Made by a program: the position numbers and the translations under genes
Assembly: GCF_002902945.1 (NCBI RefSeq)
Contig: NZ_CP026101.1
Coordinates: 3,100,001-3,164,000 of the forward strand
Source: Paraburkholderia caribensis
Lineage (GTDB): Bacteria; Pseudomonadota; Gammaproteobacteria; Burkholderiales; Burkholderiaceae
Length of the DNA stretch: 64,000 bases
Direction: 5' to 3'
The notes under the pieces: model-generated
Told to the model about the DNA's origin: nothing
Database searches by the model: none
What the model saw: only the letters and a program-made list of their open reading frames with translations
Part shown: positions 44,081 to 52,869 of the stretch, in pieces
Layout: the number at the start of each line of letters is the position of its first letter
Position numbering within the stretch: position 1 is the first letter of the stretch

Positions 44081-45304
44081 TTATTCCCAGGACAGCGCGC
44101 CACCGGTCTGATATTCGATAACCCGAGTCTCGAAGAAGTTGCGCTCCTTCTTCAGGTCGATCATCTCGCTCATCCACGGGAACGGGTTTTCCTCGTTCGG
44201 GAACAGCGGATCGAGACCGATCTGCTGGCAACGGCGGTTGCAGATGAAGCGCAAATAGCTCTTGAACATCGACGCATTGAGGCCGAGCACCCCGCGCGGC
44301 ATCGTGTCTTCTGCGTAGCGATATTCGAGGTCGACCGCAGCCTTGAAGATCTCGCGGATCTCCGCGCGGAACTCAGCCGTCCAAAGATGCGGGTTTTCGA
44401 GTTTGATCTGGTTGATCAGGTCGATGCCGAAGTTGCAGTGCATCGACTCGTCACGCAGGATGTATTGGTACTGTTCCGCCGCGCCCGTCATCTTGTTCTG
44501 GCGGCCGAGCGCCAGGATTTGCGTAAAGCCGACGTAGAAGAACAGCCCTTCCATCACGCACGCGAACACGATCAGCGACTTGAGGAGTTTCTGGTCTGCC
44601 TCGAGCGTACCCGTCTTGAAGGCCGGGTCGGTCAGCGTGTGGATGAACGGAATCAGGAATTCGTCTTTGGCGCGAATCGACGCGACTTCATGGTACGCGT
44701 TGAAGATTTCGCCCTCGTCGAGACCGAGCGACTCGACGATGTACTGGTATGCGTGCGTGTGGATCGCCTCTTCGAACGCCTGGCGCAGCAGGAACTGGCG
44801 GCATTCGGGCGCCGTGATGTGGCGGTACGTACCGAGGACGATGTTGTTCGCGGCGAGCGAGTCGGCCGTCACGAAGAAGCCGAGGTTGCGCTTGACGATG
44901 CGGCGCTCGTCTTCGGTCAGACCGTTCGGGTCTTTCCACAGCGCGATGTCGCGCGACATGTTGATTTCTTGCGGCATCCAGTGGTTCGCGCAACCGGAGA
45001 GGTACTTCTCCCACGCCCACTTGTACTTGAACGGCACCAGCTGATTGACGTCGGTCTGGCCGTTGATGATGCGTTTGTCGGCGACATTCACGCGCGCTTC
45101 GGAAGCGACTGCCGGCGAGTTGGTCTGTGCCGGCGGAGCGACTGCGAAGTCGTTCGCGAAGATGTTTTGAGCCGAGGGAGCTTGATGAGCGGAACGCGTT
45201 TCGACTTGCGAACCGACGGCCGTTCCCGCAGCGTTGCGCAACACGTTTTGTTGCGAAGCACTCGAGGGAGTTACGGCAGTGATCTCGTCATCCCAGTTGA
45301 GCAT
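44081..45304 (-). CDS. nrdB: Class Ia ribonucleotide reductase, beta subunit
   Basis: Diiron-tyrosyl radical subunit that starts the radical for NDP reduction. The start at 45304 (MLNWDDEITAVTPSS) is preferred; the first two codons of the longer frame (MMVTF) are not conserved. 407 residues: an unconserved N-terminal ~70, then the ferritin-like core with FEEAIHTHAYQYI (Glu, His ligands and radical Tyr) and RDESMHCNFG (second Glu-x2-His). The C terminus ends YQTGGALSWE, the tail that docks with NrdA. It lies 571 bp downstream of nrdA. Confidence 0.96.
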   Translation of the reverse strand: MLNWDDEITAVTPSSASQQNVLRNAAGTAVGSQVETRSAHQAPSAQNIFANDFAVAPPAQTNSPAVASEARVNVADKRIINGQTDVNQLVPFKYKWAWEKYLSGCANHWMPQEINMSRDIALWKDPNGLTEDERRIVKRNLGFFVTADSLAANNIVLGTYRHITAPECRQFLLRQAFEEAIHTHAYQYIVESLGLDEGEIFNAYHEVASIRAKDEFLIPFIHTLTDPAFKTGTLEADQKLLKSLIVFACVMEGLFFYVGFTQILALGRQNKMTGAAEQYQYILRDESMHCNFGIDLINQIKLENPHLWTAEFRAEIREIFKAAVDLEYRYAEDTMPRGVLGLNASMFKSYLRFICNRRCQQIGLDPLFPNEENPFPWMSEMIDLKKERNFFETRVIEYQTGGALSWE

Positions 45305-45875
45305 AAATGTCACCATCAATTTAGATCGGTTTGTACCATCTTTTCACGAGCGTTAAAAGGGTCCGCTCATGAAAAATCCTGTTTTCGAATCGCGTTGCGA
45401 CCTACATACAACACTTTGTTCATTGGTGTGTGAAGGTCACGCGTTGCGATTCGATCGAAACGTGTGTCGATGAAGCGCGATGCACGATCGAAAGCGCGTT
45501 GCTTCAGTGATGCGTATGCGTTGCTTCTGCGTTGTTCCGAACTCGAAACGTTGCTGCTTCGCTTGCGTTGCGCGTGTCGTGCGAAGCGCGTTGGGCGCGC
45601 GATGCATCGGCATCTCGTCGCTCGCGCTACGCCTTCATCATGCGAGCGCCGTTCAGGGTTTTCTCGCACATGTCGCTGAGGTGTAGCACGCGATGTTCCT
45701 CGTTGCGTCGCGTGCTTCTCTGTTGCGACTGCCACGAGCGCCACGCTGGCTTCGTGTCGCGATGAGCGGTGCGTTCGGCCGACTCCGCTCATCGCTTGCT
45801 GCTGATTTGCTGCCTGTCTGCTGCTACCGCCGGCGAGCGCCGGCGGCTGACTCACTACTATATGAAGCGTTGCGC
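45305..45875. other. Long nrdA-nrdB intergenic region
   Basis: 571 bp with no credible gene. Two structures are present. CCGCCGGC-GAGC-GCCGGCGG (45827-45846) is a perfect 8-bp stem 30 bp past the nrdA stop, without a U-tail. TCGAATCGC (45385-45393) pairs with GCGATTCGA (45446-45454) about 90 bp before nrdB, with a repeated GCGTTGCGA inside. The first could be a processing or attenuation stem; the second could be a leader hairpin or a site for nrdB's own regulation. Confidence 0.5.
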
Positions 45876-48869
45876 TTACTGGCAGGCTTCGCACTCTTCG
45901 AAGCCAGGATCGCCCGGACGCATCATGCACACGGGACCATCCGCTTCCGGCGCAGCCTCGACTGCCGCCGCCGCCGATGCCTGGAAGCCGCCCGTCACAC
46001 CCGACGAACCCACACCGCCGCCGACGCCGAAGCCGCCCGCTGCGCCGCCGGCACCACCCGCGCCGCCGTCGCTCGACGGCACTGCGTTCAGCGCGCCGTG
46101 CGCGACCGTCGACTTCTCGACGTGCGTCGCCGCCATCGTGCGGAGGTAGTACGTCGTCTTCAGGCCGCGCAGCCACGCGAGCTTGTAGACCTCGTCGAGC
46201 TTCTTGCCTGACGCGCCTGCCATGTAGATGTTGAGCGACTGCGCCTGGTCGATCCACTTCTGACGGCGCGACGCCGCTTCGACCAGCCACGTTGCATCGA
46301 CTTCGAACGCGGTCGCGTAGATCGCGCGGAGGTCGCCCGGCACGCGGTCGATGCGCGACAGCGAGCCGTCGAAGTACTTCAGGTCGGCGACCATCACTTC
46401 GTCCCACAGGCCGCGCGCCTTCAGATCACGCACGAGGTAGTCGTTCACCACCGTGAATTCGCCCGACAGGTTCGACTTCACGTACAGGTTCTGGAACGTC
46501 GGCTCGATACATGCAGACACGCCGATGATGTTCGAGATCGTCGCCGTCGGGGCGATCGCGACGCAGTTCGAGTTGCGCATGCCGTACGTCGCGATGCGCG
46601 AGCGCAGCGACGCCCAGTCCATCGATTCGCTCGAATCGACTTCGATGTAGCCGCCGCGCGCTTCCTCGAGCAGCTTCAGCGTGTCCTGCGGGAGGATGCC
46701 GCGATCCCACAGCGAGCCGCGGTAGGTCGCGTAACGGCCGCGCTCTTCCGCCAGTTCCGTCGACGCCCAGTATGCGTAGTAGCAGACGGCTTCCATCGAA
46801 CGGTCGGCGAACTCGACGGCTTCCTGCGAGGCGTACGGCGTGCGCAGCACGTGCAGGCAATCCTGGAAGCCCATGATGCCCATGCCGACCGGACGGTGCT
46901 TCAGGTTCGAGTTACGCGCCTTCGCGACCGCGTAGTAGTTGATGTCGATCACGTTGTCGAGCATGCGCATCGCGACGCTGATCGTGCGCTTCAGCTTGTC
47001 GTGGTCGAGCGCCACCGTGCCGTCGGCCTGCTCCTTCAGATGCGCGACGAGGTTCACCGAGCCGAGGTTGCAGACGGCGATTTCAGTGTCGCTCGTGTTC
47101 AGCGTGATTTCCGTGCAGAGGTTCGACGAGTGGACGACGCCGACATGCTGCTGCGGCGAGCGCACATTGCACGGATCCTTGAACGTGATCCACGGATGGC
47201 CCGTTTCGAACAGCATGCCCAGCATCTTGCGCCACAGTTGCGCCGCCGGGATCTTCTTGAACAGCTTGATCTCGCCGCGCGCCGCTTTCTCTTCGTAAGC
47301 CGTGTAGGCCTTCTCGAAGTCGGCGCCGAACAGGTCGTGCAGGTCCGGGCAGGTGGACGGCGAGAACAGCGTCCAGTCGCCGCCTTCGTGGACACGCTTC
47401 ATGAACAGGTCGGGAATCCAGTTCGCCGTGTTCATGTCGTGCGTGCGGCGACGGTCGTCACCCGTGTTCTTGCGCAGCTCGAGGAATTCTTCGATGTCGA
47501 GGTGCCACGATTCCAGGTACGCGCACACCGCGCCCTTGCGCTTGCCGCCCTGGTTCACGGCGACGGCCGTGTCGTTGACGACCTTCAGGAACGGCACGAC
47601 GCCTTGCGACTTGCCGTTGGTGCCCTTGATGTGCGAGCCGAGCGCGCGCACGCGCGTCCAGTCGTTGCCCAGACCGCCGGCGAACTTCGACAGCAGCGCG
47701 TTTTCCTTCAGCGCTTCGTAGATGCCGTCGAGGTCGTCGTCGACCGTCGTCAGGTAGCACGACGACAGTTGCGAGCGGCGCGTGCCCGAGTTGAACAGCG
47801 TCGGCGTCGACGACATGAAGTCGAACGACGACAGCACGTTGTAGAACTCGATCGCGCGCGCTTCGCGGTCGATCTCGTTCAGCGACAGACCCATCGCGAC
47901 ACGCATAAAGAATGCCTGCGGCATTTCGATGCGCGTGCCGTCGGCGTGCAGGAAGTAGCGGTCATACAGCGTCTGCAAGCCGAGGTAGCCGAACTGCAGG
48001 TCGCGGTTCGCGTCGAGCGCGGCGCCCAGGCGCTTCAGGTCGAACTGCAGCAGCTTGTCGTCGAGCAGTTCGGCCTGCACGCCACGCTTGATGAAGAGCG
48101 GGAAGTACTCGGCATAGCGCTCGCCCATTTCGGCTTGCGTGACTTCCTCTTCGAGGATCTCGCGGCGGATCGTGTGCAGCAGGATGCGAGCCGTCACCTG
48201 GCTGTAGGCCGGGTCCTTTTCGATCATCGTGCGCGCAGCGAGGATGGCCGAGTCGTAGACCTGGCTCATCGGCACGCCGTCGTACAGGTTCTTGATCGTT
48301 TCCGTGACGATCGGCTCGGCGCTCACTGCGTCGCCCAGATTCGCGCAGGCGGATTCGATGATGCCGCGCAGCGCTGCCATATCCAGCGGACGCGTGATGC
48401 CGTTGTCGGTCACGTTCAGGCCCGACGCACCTGCCGTGACTTCCGGCTCATGGCTGCGTTCCTGGCTGCGCTTCTCGCGGTACAGCACGTAAGCACGCGC
48501 GACGTTGTGCTCGCCCGTGCGCATCAGCGCGAGTTCGACCTGATCCTGAATGTCTTCGATATGGAACGTGCCGCCGTTCGGGCGGCTGCGCACCAGCGCG
48601 CGCACGACGTTCTGCGTGAGTTGCTCGACCAGTTCGCGAACGCGTGCCGACGCCGCGCCCTGACCACCGTTGACGGCCAGAAACGCCTTCGTCACGGCGA
48701 TGGCGATTTTCGAAGGCTCGAACGACACCACGCTGCCATTGCGACGGATCACCTTGTAGTCGGCGTAGCTCGTCTGCGGCGCGAGCGCTGCTGCGCCCTG
48801 TGCGAGCGCTTCGGGGCGGCCAGCGGGTGCGCCTTCGAACCGGGTCGTCACGTTGTCGGTGGTTTGCAT
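45876..48869 (-). CDS. nrdA: Class Ia ribonucleotide reductase, alpha subunit
   Basis: Catalytic subunit reducing NDPs to dNDPs. The ATG at 48869 is chosen because AGGAG lies 8 bp before it; a TTG two codons upstream also fits the frame. 997 residues, longer than E. coli NrdA (761) because of an N-terminal extension and a C-terminal Gly/Ala-rich linker. ATP-cone at about 38-130 (VIRRNGSVVSFEPSKIAIAV). Active-site motifs: LSSCYLTTVDDDL, NLCTEITLN with Asn-Cys-Glu, and AVCNLGSVNLV with the second redox Cys. The C terminus ECEACQ is the CxxC that shuttles electrons. A promoter with tandem NrdR-like boxes lies about 340 bp upstream. Confidence 0.97.
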   Translation of the reverse strand: MQTTDNVTTRFEGAPAGRPEALAQGAAALAPQTSYADYKVIRRNGSVVSFEPSKIAIAVTKAFLAVNGGQGAASARVRELVEQLTQNVVRALVRSRPNGGTFHIEDIQDQVELALMRTGEHNVARAYVLYREKRSQERSHEPEVTAGASGLNVTDNGITRPLDMAALRGIIESACANLGDAVSAEPIVTETIKNLYDGVPMSQVYDSAILAARTMIEKDPAYSQVTARILLHTIRREILEEEVTQAEMGERYAEYFPLFIKRGVQAELLDDKLLQFDLKRLGAALDANRDLQFGYLGLQTLYDRYFLHADGTRIEMPQAFFMRVAMGLSLNEIDREARAIEFYNVLSSFDFMSSTPTLFNSGTRRSQLSSCYLTTVDDDLDGIYEALKENALLSKFAGGLGNDWTRVRALGSHIKGTNGKSQGVVPFLKVVNDTAVAVNQGGKRKGAVCAYLESWHLDIEEFLELRKNTGDDRRRTHDMNTANWIPDLFMKRVHEGGDWTLFSPSTCPDLHDLFGADFEKAYTAYEEKAARGEIKLFKKIPAAQLWRKMLGMLFETGHPWITFKDPCNVRSPQQHVGVVHSSNLCTEITLNTSDTEIAVCNLGSVNLVAHLKEQADGTVALDHDKLKRTISVAMRMLDNVIDINYYAVAKARNSNLKHRPVGMGIMGFQDCLHVLRTPYASQEAVEFADRSMEAVCYYAYWASTELAEERGRYATYRGSLWDRGILPQDTLKLLEEARGGYIEVDSSESMDWASLRSRIATYGMRNSNCVAIAPTATISNIIGVSACIEPTFQNLYVKSNLSGEFTVVNDYLVRDLKARGLWDEVMVADLKYFDGSLSRIDRVPGDLRAIYATAFEVDATWLVEAASRRQKWIDQAQSLNIYMAGASGKKLDEVYKLAWLRGLKTTYYLRTMAATHVEKSTVAHGALNAVPSSDGGAGGAGGAAGGFGVGGGVGSSGVTGGFQASAAAAVEAAPEADGPVCMMRPGDPGFEECEACQ

Positions 48870-49043
48870 GTGCAAAGCTCCTGGTCTTGGAATAGTGCGG
48901 AGTTACCGCGGATTAGTACAAACGCTGCGCCACCCCGGACGCATGCGATGAGGATGAAGAAGAGGAACAGCGGGAACCTTGCAACAGAGAGGCCGGATGC
49001 GACAGATCCGTCGGGACGTACTTCAACGTTGTGTGTGTCGCGA

Positions 49044-49151
49044 TCACTTGGCTGCGCCTTTTCTTCGAATTTGCCGACGCACCGGTTCTCGTAACTGGTT
49101 GCGCCGCATCAGGTTTTTCAGTGCCGGTAATGCCGACGGCGCCATGCTCAT
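49044..49151 (-). CDS. Candidate 35-residue leader peptide upstream of nrdA
   Basis: A short ORF within the predicted nrdA 5' leader, reading MSMAPSALPALKNLMRRNQL and ending in a strongly basic tail (REPVRRQIRRKGAAK). It starts about 50 nt after the predicted transcription start and ends 175 nt before nrdA. No strong Shine-Dalgarno precedes it, so it may be chance. If translated it could act as an upstream ORF affecting nrdA. Confidence 0.25.
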   Translation of the reverse strand: MSMAPSALPALKNLMRRNQLREPVRRQIRRKGAAK

Positions 49152-49171
49152 AGAGCGGGGCGCCGCCTGAA

Positions 49172-49187
49172 ACACAACATCTTGTGC
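49172..49187. promoter_or_regulatory. NrdR-box-like site 1
   Basis: ACACAACATCTTGTGC matches 13 of 16 positions of the NrdR consensus ACACWATATATWGTGT. It lies just downstream of the predicted nrdA start and exactly 31 bp from site 2, the helical spacing typical of paired NrdR boxes. Confidence 0.65.
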
Positions 49188-49202
49188 AAAAACTGATTAA
49201 CG

Positions 49203-49218
49203 GCACGAAGTATAGTGT
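49203..49218. promoter_or_regulatory. NrdR-box-like site 2 overlapping the -10
   Basis: GCACGAAGTATAGTGT matches 12 of 16 NrdR-consensus positions, including CAC and AGTGT. It covers the TATACT hexamer (49209-49214), so NrdR-ATP/dATP bound here would block polymerase. Confidence 0.6.
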
Positions 49219-49236
49219 ACTGAACCGCCATCGCAA
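49209..49236 (-). promoter_or_regulatory. Predicted nrdA promoter
   Basis: On the minus strand TTGCGA (reverse complement of 49231-49236), 16-bp spacer, TATACT (49209-49214). Transcription would start near 49202, giving a leader of about 333 nt. Coincidence with the two NrdR-like boxes strengthens the call. Confidence 0.65.
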
Positions 49237-49365
49237 ATTCTTTTATTTGGTCTGATGATCTTGACTTTTGCGATGCCCGCGTCGGAAAAAGCTGTCGGGG
49301 AAGAGACGCGCATTCACAATGCGCTTGCGCTGTCTGTTGGATACCGCGCAGAAAAATTCACGCGC

Positions 49366-49986
49366 TTACGGCGTTATCGGCGCGCGCGTCGACGGATGCA
49401 GATAGGGGAAGTACTGATCGGCGAGCGCGGTGTCGCGCTGCAGACGCGGCCAGTCGAAGTGCGGACCGGGATCGGTCTTGCGGCCCGGCGCGATGTCCGA
49501 GTGGCCGGCGAGCGCTTCGATCGCGTAGTGCGCCGCGAGCGCCTGCACGAGCGGCGCGAGCGTCGCGTATTGCGCCGCTTCGAACGGCGATGCGTCGCTG
49601 CCTTCGAGCTCGATGCCGATCGAAAAGTCGTTGCAGCGCTCGCGTCCGAAGAAGCTGGACGCGCCCGCGTGCCACGCACGTTCGTCGCACGATACGTACT
49701 GTTCCAGCGCGCCGTCGCGATGGATCACGAAATGCGCGGACACCCGCACGTCGCGCAGATGCGCGTCGTAGTACGGATGCGCGTCGCAATCGAGCCGGTT
49801 GAGGAAGAGATCGGTGATGCCCGTACCGCCGAATTCGTTCGGCGGCAGGCTGATGTTGTGGACGACGATCAGCGTTGGACGCGCGCCATTTGGCCGCACC
49901 TCGAAATTGGGCGACGGCAGCTTGCGCGCTTCGTTGACCCAGCCGGTTGCATCGACGGTGAAACGCGCGGTGGCGTGGCCCGTCAT
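49366..49986 (-). CDS. ampD: 1,6-anhydro-N-acetylmuramyl-L-alanine amidase
   Basis: Cytosolic zinc amidase freeing the stem peptide from anhydro-muropeptides during cell-wall recycling, which also controls AmpR-regulated beta-lactamases where present. 206 residues of the amidase_2 fold: IVVHNISLPPNEFGG (first Zn His), SAHFVIHRDGALEQYV, and GHSDIAPGRKTDPGPHFDW, whose His and Asp ten residues later match the AmpD His154 and Asp164 ligands. The start at 49986 overlaps the stop of the upstream PP0621-like gene by 4 bp. The tripeptide it makes is the substrate of mpl, also in this window. Confidence 0.95.
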   Translation of the reverse strand: MTGHATARFTVDATGWVNEARKLPSPNFEVRPNGARPTLIVVHNISLPPNEFGGTGITDLFLNRLDCDAHPYYDAHLRDVRVSAHFVIHRDGALEQYVSCDERAWHAGASSFFGRERCNDFSIGIELEGSDASPFEAAQYATLAPLVQALAAHYAIEALAGHSDIAPGRKTDPGPHFDWPRLQRDTALADQYFPYLHPSTRAPITP

Positions 49987-50318
49987 CGCGCGTCGCGACC
50001 CGTCGGGCGGGTGGCGTAACGCTGCGCGTGATCGTGCGAGCAGAACGTCTGGCCCGCGACGAGCACGGAATCGCTCTTCGGCGCATGCACGCCACATTGG
50101 GCGCAACGGATCATCGGCTCGGCGAGCTGGCCTGCGGGCTTGCCGTTCGCAGTACCGCTCGCGTGACCATTGGCGCGCGCGCCCGTGCGCGCATTCGCGC
50201 CGGCGTCGCCGCCCGCTCCCGTGCGCGCCGACGTGCGCGCTGCGTCGGCGCGACGCAGCGCCTTCACCAGCCACTGGCCAACGATGAACAACAGAATCAG
50301 CAGAAAAATTTGTCGCAT
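49983..50318 (-). CDS. PP0621-family small membrane protein with zinc-ribbon-like end
   Basis: A 111-residue protein. The N-terminal helix MRQIFLLILLFIVGQWLVKA is a membrane anchor. The middle is a low-complexity Ala/Gly/Arg stretch, and the end MIRCAQCGVHAPKSDSVLVAG with FCSHDHAQRY is a metal-binding motif (CxxC...CxH) of the PP0621 type. Function unknown. It lies between the cytochrome-assembly-type gene (5 bp before it) and ampD (4-bp overlap), so all three are one transcript. Confidence 0.85.
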   Translation of the reverse strand: MRQIFLLILLFIVGQWLVKALRRADAARTSARTGAGGDAGANARTGARANGHASGTANGKPAGQLAEPMIRCAQCGVHAPKSDSVLVAGQTFCSHDHAQRYATRPTGRDAR

Positions 50319-50323
50319 GACAC

Positions 50324-51268
50324 TCAGACCACAGGGCGGTGCAACAGCACCTCGAAGACAAAACGGCTGCCGACATACGCAAGCAGCAGCGCGACGAACG
50401 ACGCAAGCACCCAGCGCAATGCCGCGCGGCCGCGCCAACCCGACACTTTGCGCGCCGTCAGCAGCGCGCCGAACATGATCCACGACAGCAGCGCGAACAC
50501 AGTCTTGTGATCGAGCTGCAGCGCGCGGTCGAGCAATTGTTCGTTGAACAGGATGCCCGAGACCAGCGTCAGCGTGAGCAGCACGAAACCCGCGCCGATC
50601 AGGCGGAACAGCAGCGTCTCCAGCGTAAGGAGCGGCGGCAGCGTGTCGAGCCAGCTCGACAGCCAGCCGTCGTTGCTCGCGGCGCTCTGCCGCGTGAGAC
50701 CGCCGCCGCCGCGCATCGCGTGCAGACGCCGCTCGACCAGCAGCATCAGCACCGCATGCAGCGCGGCGATCACGAACAGACCATACGCGACGTTGGCGAT
50801 CAGGAAGTGCAGCTTGAACAGCGGATCGGCTGCGTACGACAGCACGTGCACGCCGTTGAACACGAGCGGCAGCAGCGACGCAATGCACGCGAGCGGCAGC
50901 ACGAGCAGACGCAAGCCGTCGAGCGGAAAAAAGAAACTCTCGATCCAGTAGATGCCCGCGCCGAGCCAGAACATCGCGGACAGCGCGAACGCGAAGCCGA
51001 ACACCATCGCGTCGTGCGGGAAAATGGTGGTGTGCAGCAGCACGCCATGCGCGAGCAGCGCGACGAGAAGCACGACGCGCGTGGTAATCGACATGCCGGC
51101 GGAGGCGGCCGCCAGCCCTCGCCCGCCCGCCGGCAGCGGCGCAGCGGGAGACAGCGGCGACACGCTCCCGATCAGCGGCGCGGCCGCCGCCTGCCGGTGC
51201 GCGCGCCAGCCCGCGACGGCGAGACCGCCGTACAGGAGCGCAGTGAGGGCATACAGTACAATATCCAT
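50324..51268 (-). CDS. Cytochrome c assembly (CcsA/HemX-type) membrane protein
   Basis: A 314-residue inner-membrane protein with about eight hydrophobic segments. The conserved CcsA-like core (about 110-290) carries HFLIANVAYGLFVIAALHAV, GFVLLTLTLVSGILF and DHKTVFALLSWIMFGALL with histidines that in relatives bind haem. Stand-alone members beside ffh are widely conserved in beta- and gamma-proteobacteria, but without the partner CcsB their role is unclear. It is divergent from ffh with 80 bp between, and first in a run with the PP0621-like gene and ampD. Confidence 0.88.
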   Translation of the reverse strand: MDIVLYALTALLYGGLAVAGWRAHRQAAAAPLIGSVSPLSPAAPLPAGGRGLAAASAGMSITTRVVLLVALLAHGVLLHTTIFPHDAMVFGFAFALSAMFWLGAGIYWIESFFFPLDGLRLLVLPLACIASLLPLVFNGVHVLSYAADPLFKLHFLIANVAYGLFVIAALHAVLMLLVERRLHAMRGGGGLTRQSAASNDGWLSSWLDTLPPLLTLETLLFRLIGAGFVLLTLTLVSGILFNEQLLDRALQLDHKTVFALLSWIMFGALLTARKVSGWRGRAALRWVLASFVALLLAYVGSRFVFEVLLHRPVV

Positions 51269-51348
51269 ATTCGAAGTTTACACCAGGCCCTCCAAAGTCC
51301 GCCGGTCTCGCGCGGTGACGGAGCCGGCCGCACTGCTCATCGCCCCCC

Positions 51349-52716
51349 ATGCTCGACAACCTCACTCAACGGATGGCGCGCGTCGTCAAGACGCTGCGCG
51401 GCGAAGCCCGGCTCACCGAGGCGAATACCCAGGAGATGCTGCGCGAAGTGCGCCTCGCACTCCTCGAAGCGGACGTGGCGCTGCCCGTCGTGCGCGACTT
51501 CATCGCGAAGGTGAAGGAAAAGGCGCTCGGCGAGGAAGTGATCGCCAGCCTGTCGCCGGGTCAGGCCCTGGTCGGCGTCGTGCAGCGCGAGCTGACGGCC
51601 GTGATCGGCGGCGACTACGAAGGCAAGGCCGTCGAACTGGATCTCGCCGTCACGCCGCCCGCCGTCATCCTGATGGCCGGCCTGCAGGGCGCGGGTAAGA
51701 CGACCACGGTCGGCAAGCTCGCAAAGCTGTTGCGCGAGAAGTACAAGAAGAAAGTACTGACGGTGTCGTGCGACGTGTACCGCCCCGCCGCTATCGCGCA
51801 GTTGAAGACGGTGACCGAACAGGTCGGCGCCGACTTCTTCCCGTCGCAGCCGGACCAGAAGCCCGTCGAAATCGCGCGCGCCGCCGTCGACTGGGCGAAG
51901 CGCCACTATCACGACGTTCTGCTCGTCGACACGGCCGGCCGTCTCGGTATCGACGAAGCGATGATGAACGAAATCACCGCGCTGCATAAGGAACTGAATC
52001 CGGCCGAAACACTGTTCGTCGTCGACGCGATGCTCGGTCAGGACGCCGTGAACACCGCCAAAGCCTTCAACGACGCCCTGCCGCTCACGGGCGTCGTGCT
52101 GACCAAGCTCGACGGCGATTCGCGCGGCGGCGCGGCGCTGTCCGTGCGTCACGTGACGGGCAAGCCGATCAAGTTCGTCGGCGTGGCGGAAAAGCTCGAC
52201 GGCCTCGAAATCTTCTATCCGGACCGCATGGCGAACCGGATTCTCGGCATGGGCGATATTCTCGCGCTCGTCGAGGAAGCGCAGCGCGGCGTCGACGTTC
52301 AAGCCGCGCAAAAGCTCGCCGACAAGGTCAAGAAAGGCGGCGATTTCGATCTGAACGATTTCCGCGCGCAGCTTTCACAGATGAAGAAGATGGGCGGTCT
52401 GTCGTCGCTGATGGACAAGCTGCCCGCGCAGTTCCAGCAGGCCGCGTCGAATGCCGACATGGGCCAGGCCGAAAAGCAGATGCGCCGCATGGAAGGCATC
52501 ATCAACTCGATGACCGCGCAGGAGCGCGCGAAGCCCGATCTGATCAAGGCGACGCGCAAGCGCCGCATTGCCGCGGGCGCGGGCGTGCAGGTGCAGGAAG
52601 TCAACCGCCTGCTGAACCAGTACGACCAGATGCGCACGATGATGAAAAAGCTCAAGGGCGGCAATCTGCAGAAAATGATGCGCGGCATGAAGGGCATGTT
52701 GCCGGGCATGCGCTGA
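51349..52716 (+). CDS. ffh: Signal recognition particle protein
   Basis: GTPase that binds signal sequences on the ribosome and delivers them to FtsY. 455 residues: N domain 1-~95, G domain with GLQGAGKTTTVGKLA (about 111-125), DTAGRLGIDE, TKLDGDSRGGAAL and a methionine-rich M domain from about 330 (MKKMGGLSSLMDKL...MRTMMKKLKGG...MLPGMR) that binds 4.5S RNA and signal peptides. Length and motifs are canonical. Confidence 0.98.
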   Translation: MLDNLTQRMARVVKTLRGEARLTEANTQEMLREVRLALLEADVALPVVRDFIAKVKEKALGEEVIASLSPGQALVGVVQRELTAVIGGDYEGKAVELDLAVTPPAVILMAGLQGAGKTTTVGKLAKLLREKYKKKVLTVSCDVYRPAAIAQLKTVTEQVGADFFPSQPDQKPVEIARAAVDWAKRHYHDVLLVDTAGRLGIDEAMMNEITALHKELNPAETLFVVDAMLGQDAVNTAKAFNDALPLTGVVLTKLDGDSRGGAALSVRHVTGKPIKFVGVAEKLDGLEIFYPDRMANRILGMGDILALVEEAQRGVDVQAAQKLADKVKKGGDFDLNDFRAQLSQMKKMGGLSSLMDKLPAQFQQAASNADMGQAEKQMRRMEGIINSMTAQERAKPDLIKATRKRRIAAGAGVQVQEVNRLLNQYDQMRTMMKKLKGGNLQKMMRGMKGMLPGMR

Positions 52717-52869
52717 TCCTTGCCGGCCGCTGTGCGCTCGCCGGCCAATGCGAGCGCGCGGCGGCCACCACGGCCCGGCGCGTATGCCGAACCAGACGCG
52801 GGTATATGCTGTAGCGCGCAGGGTCGTTGTCTTTCACACTATGTATACAGTTACCGCCCGTCCGACGTC

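Noticed and set aside
46851..49094. 747-codon plus-strand ORF antisense to nrdA
   Set aside because: Shadow of nrdA; Arg-rich translation without recognisable motifs.
48870..49202. Cobalamin riboswitch before nrdA
   Set aside because: The core conserved segments of that riboswitch could not be located, and class Ia reductase does not use the cofactor.
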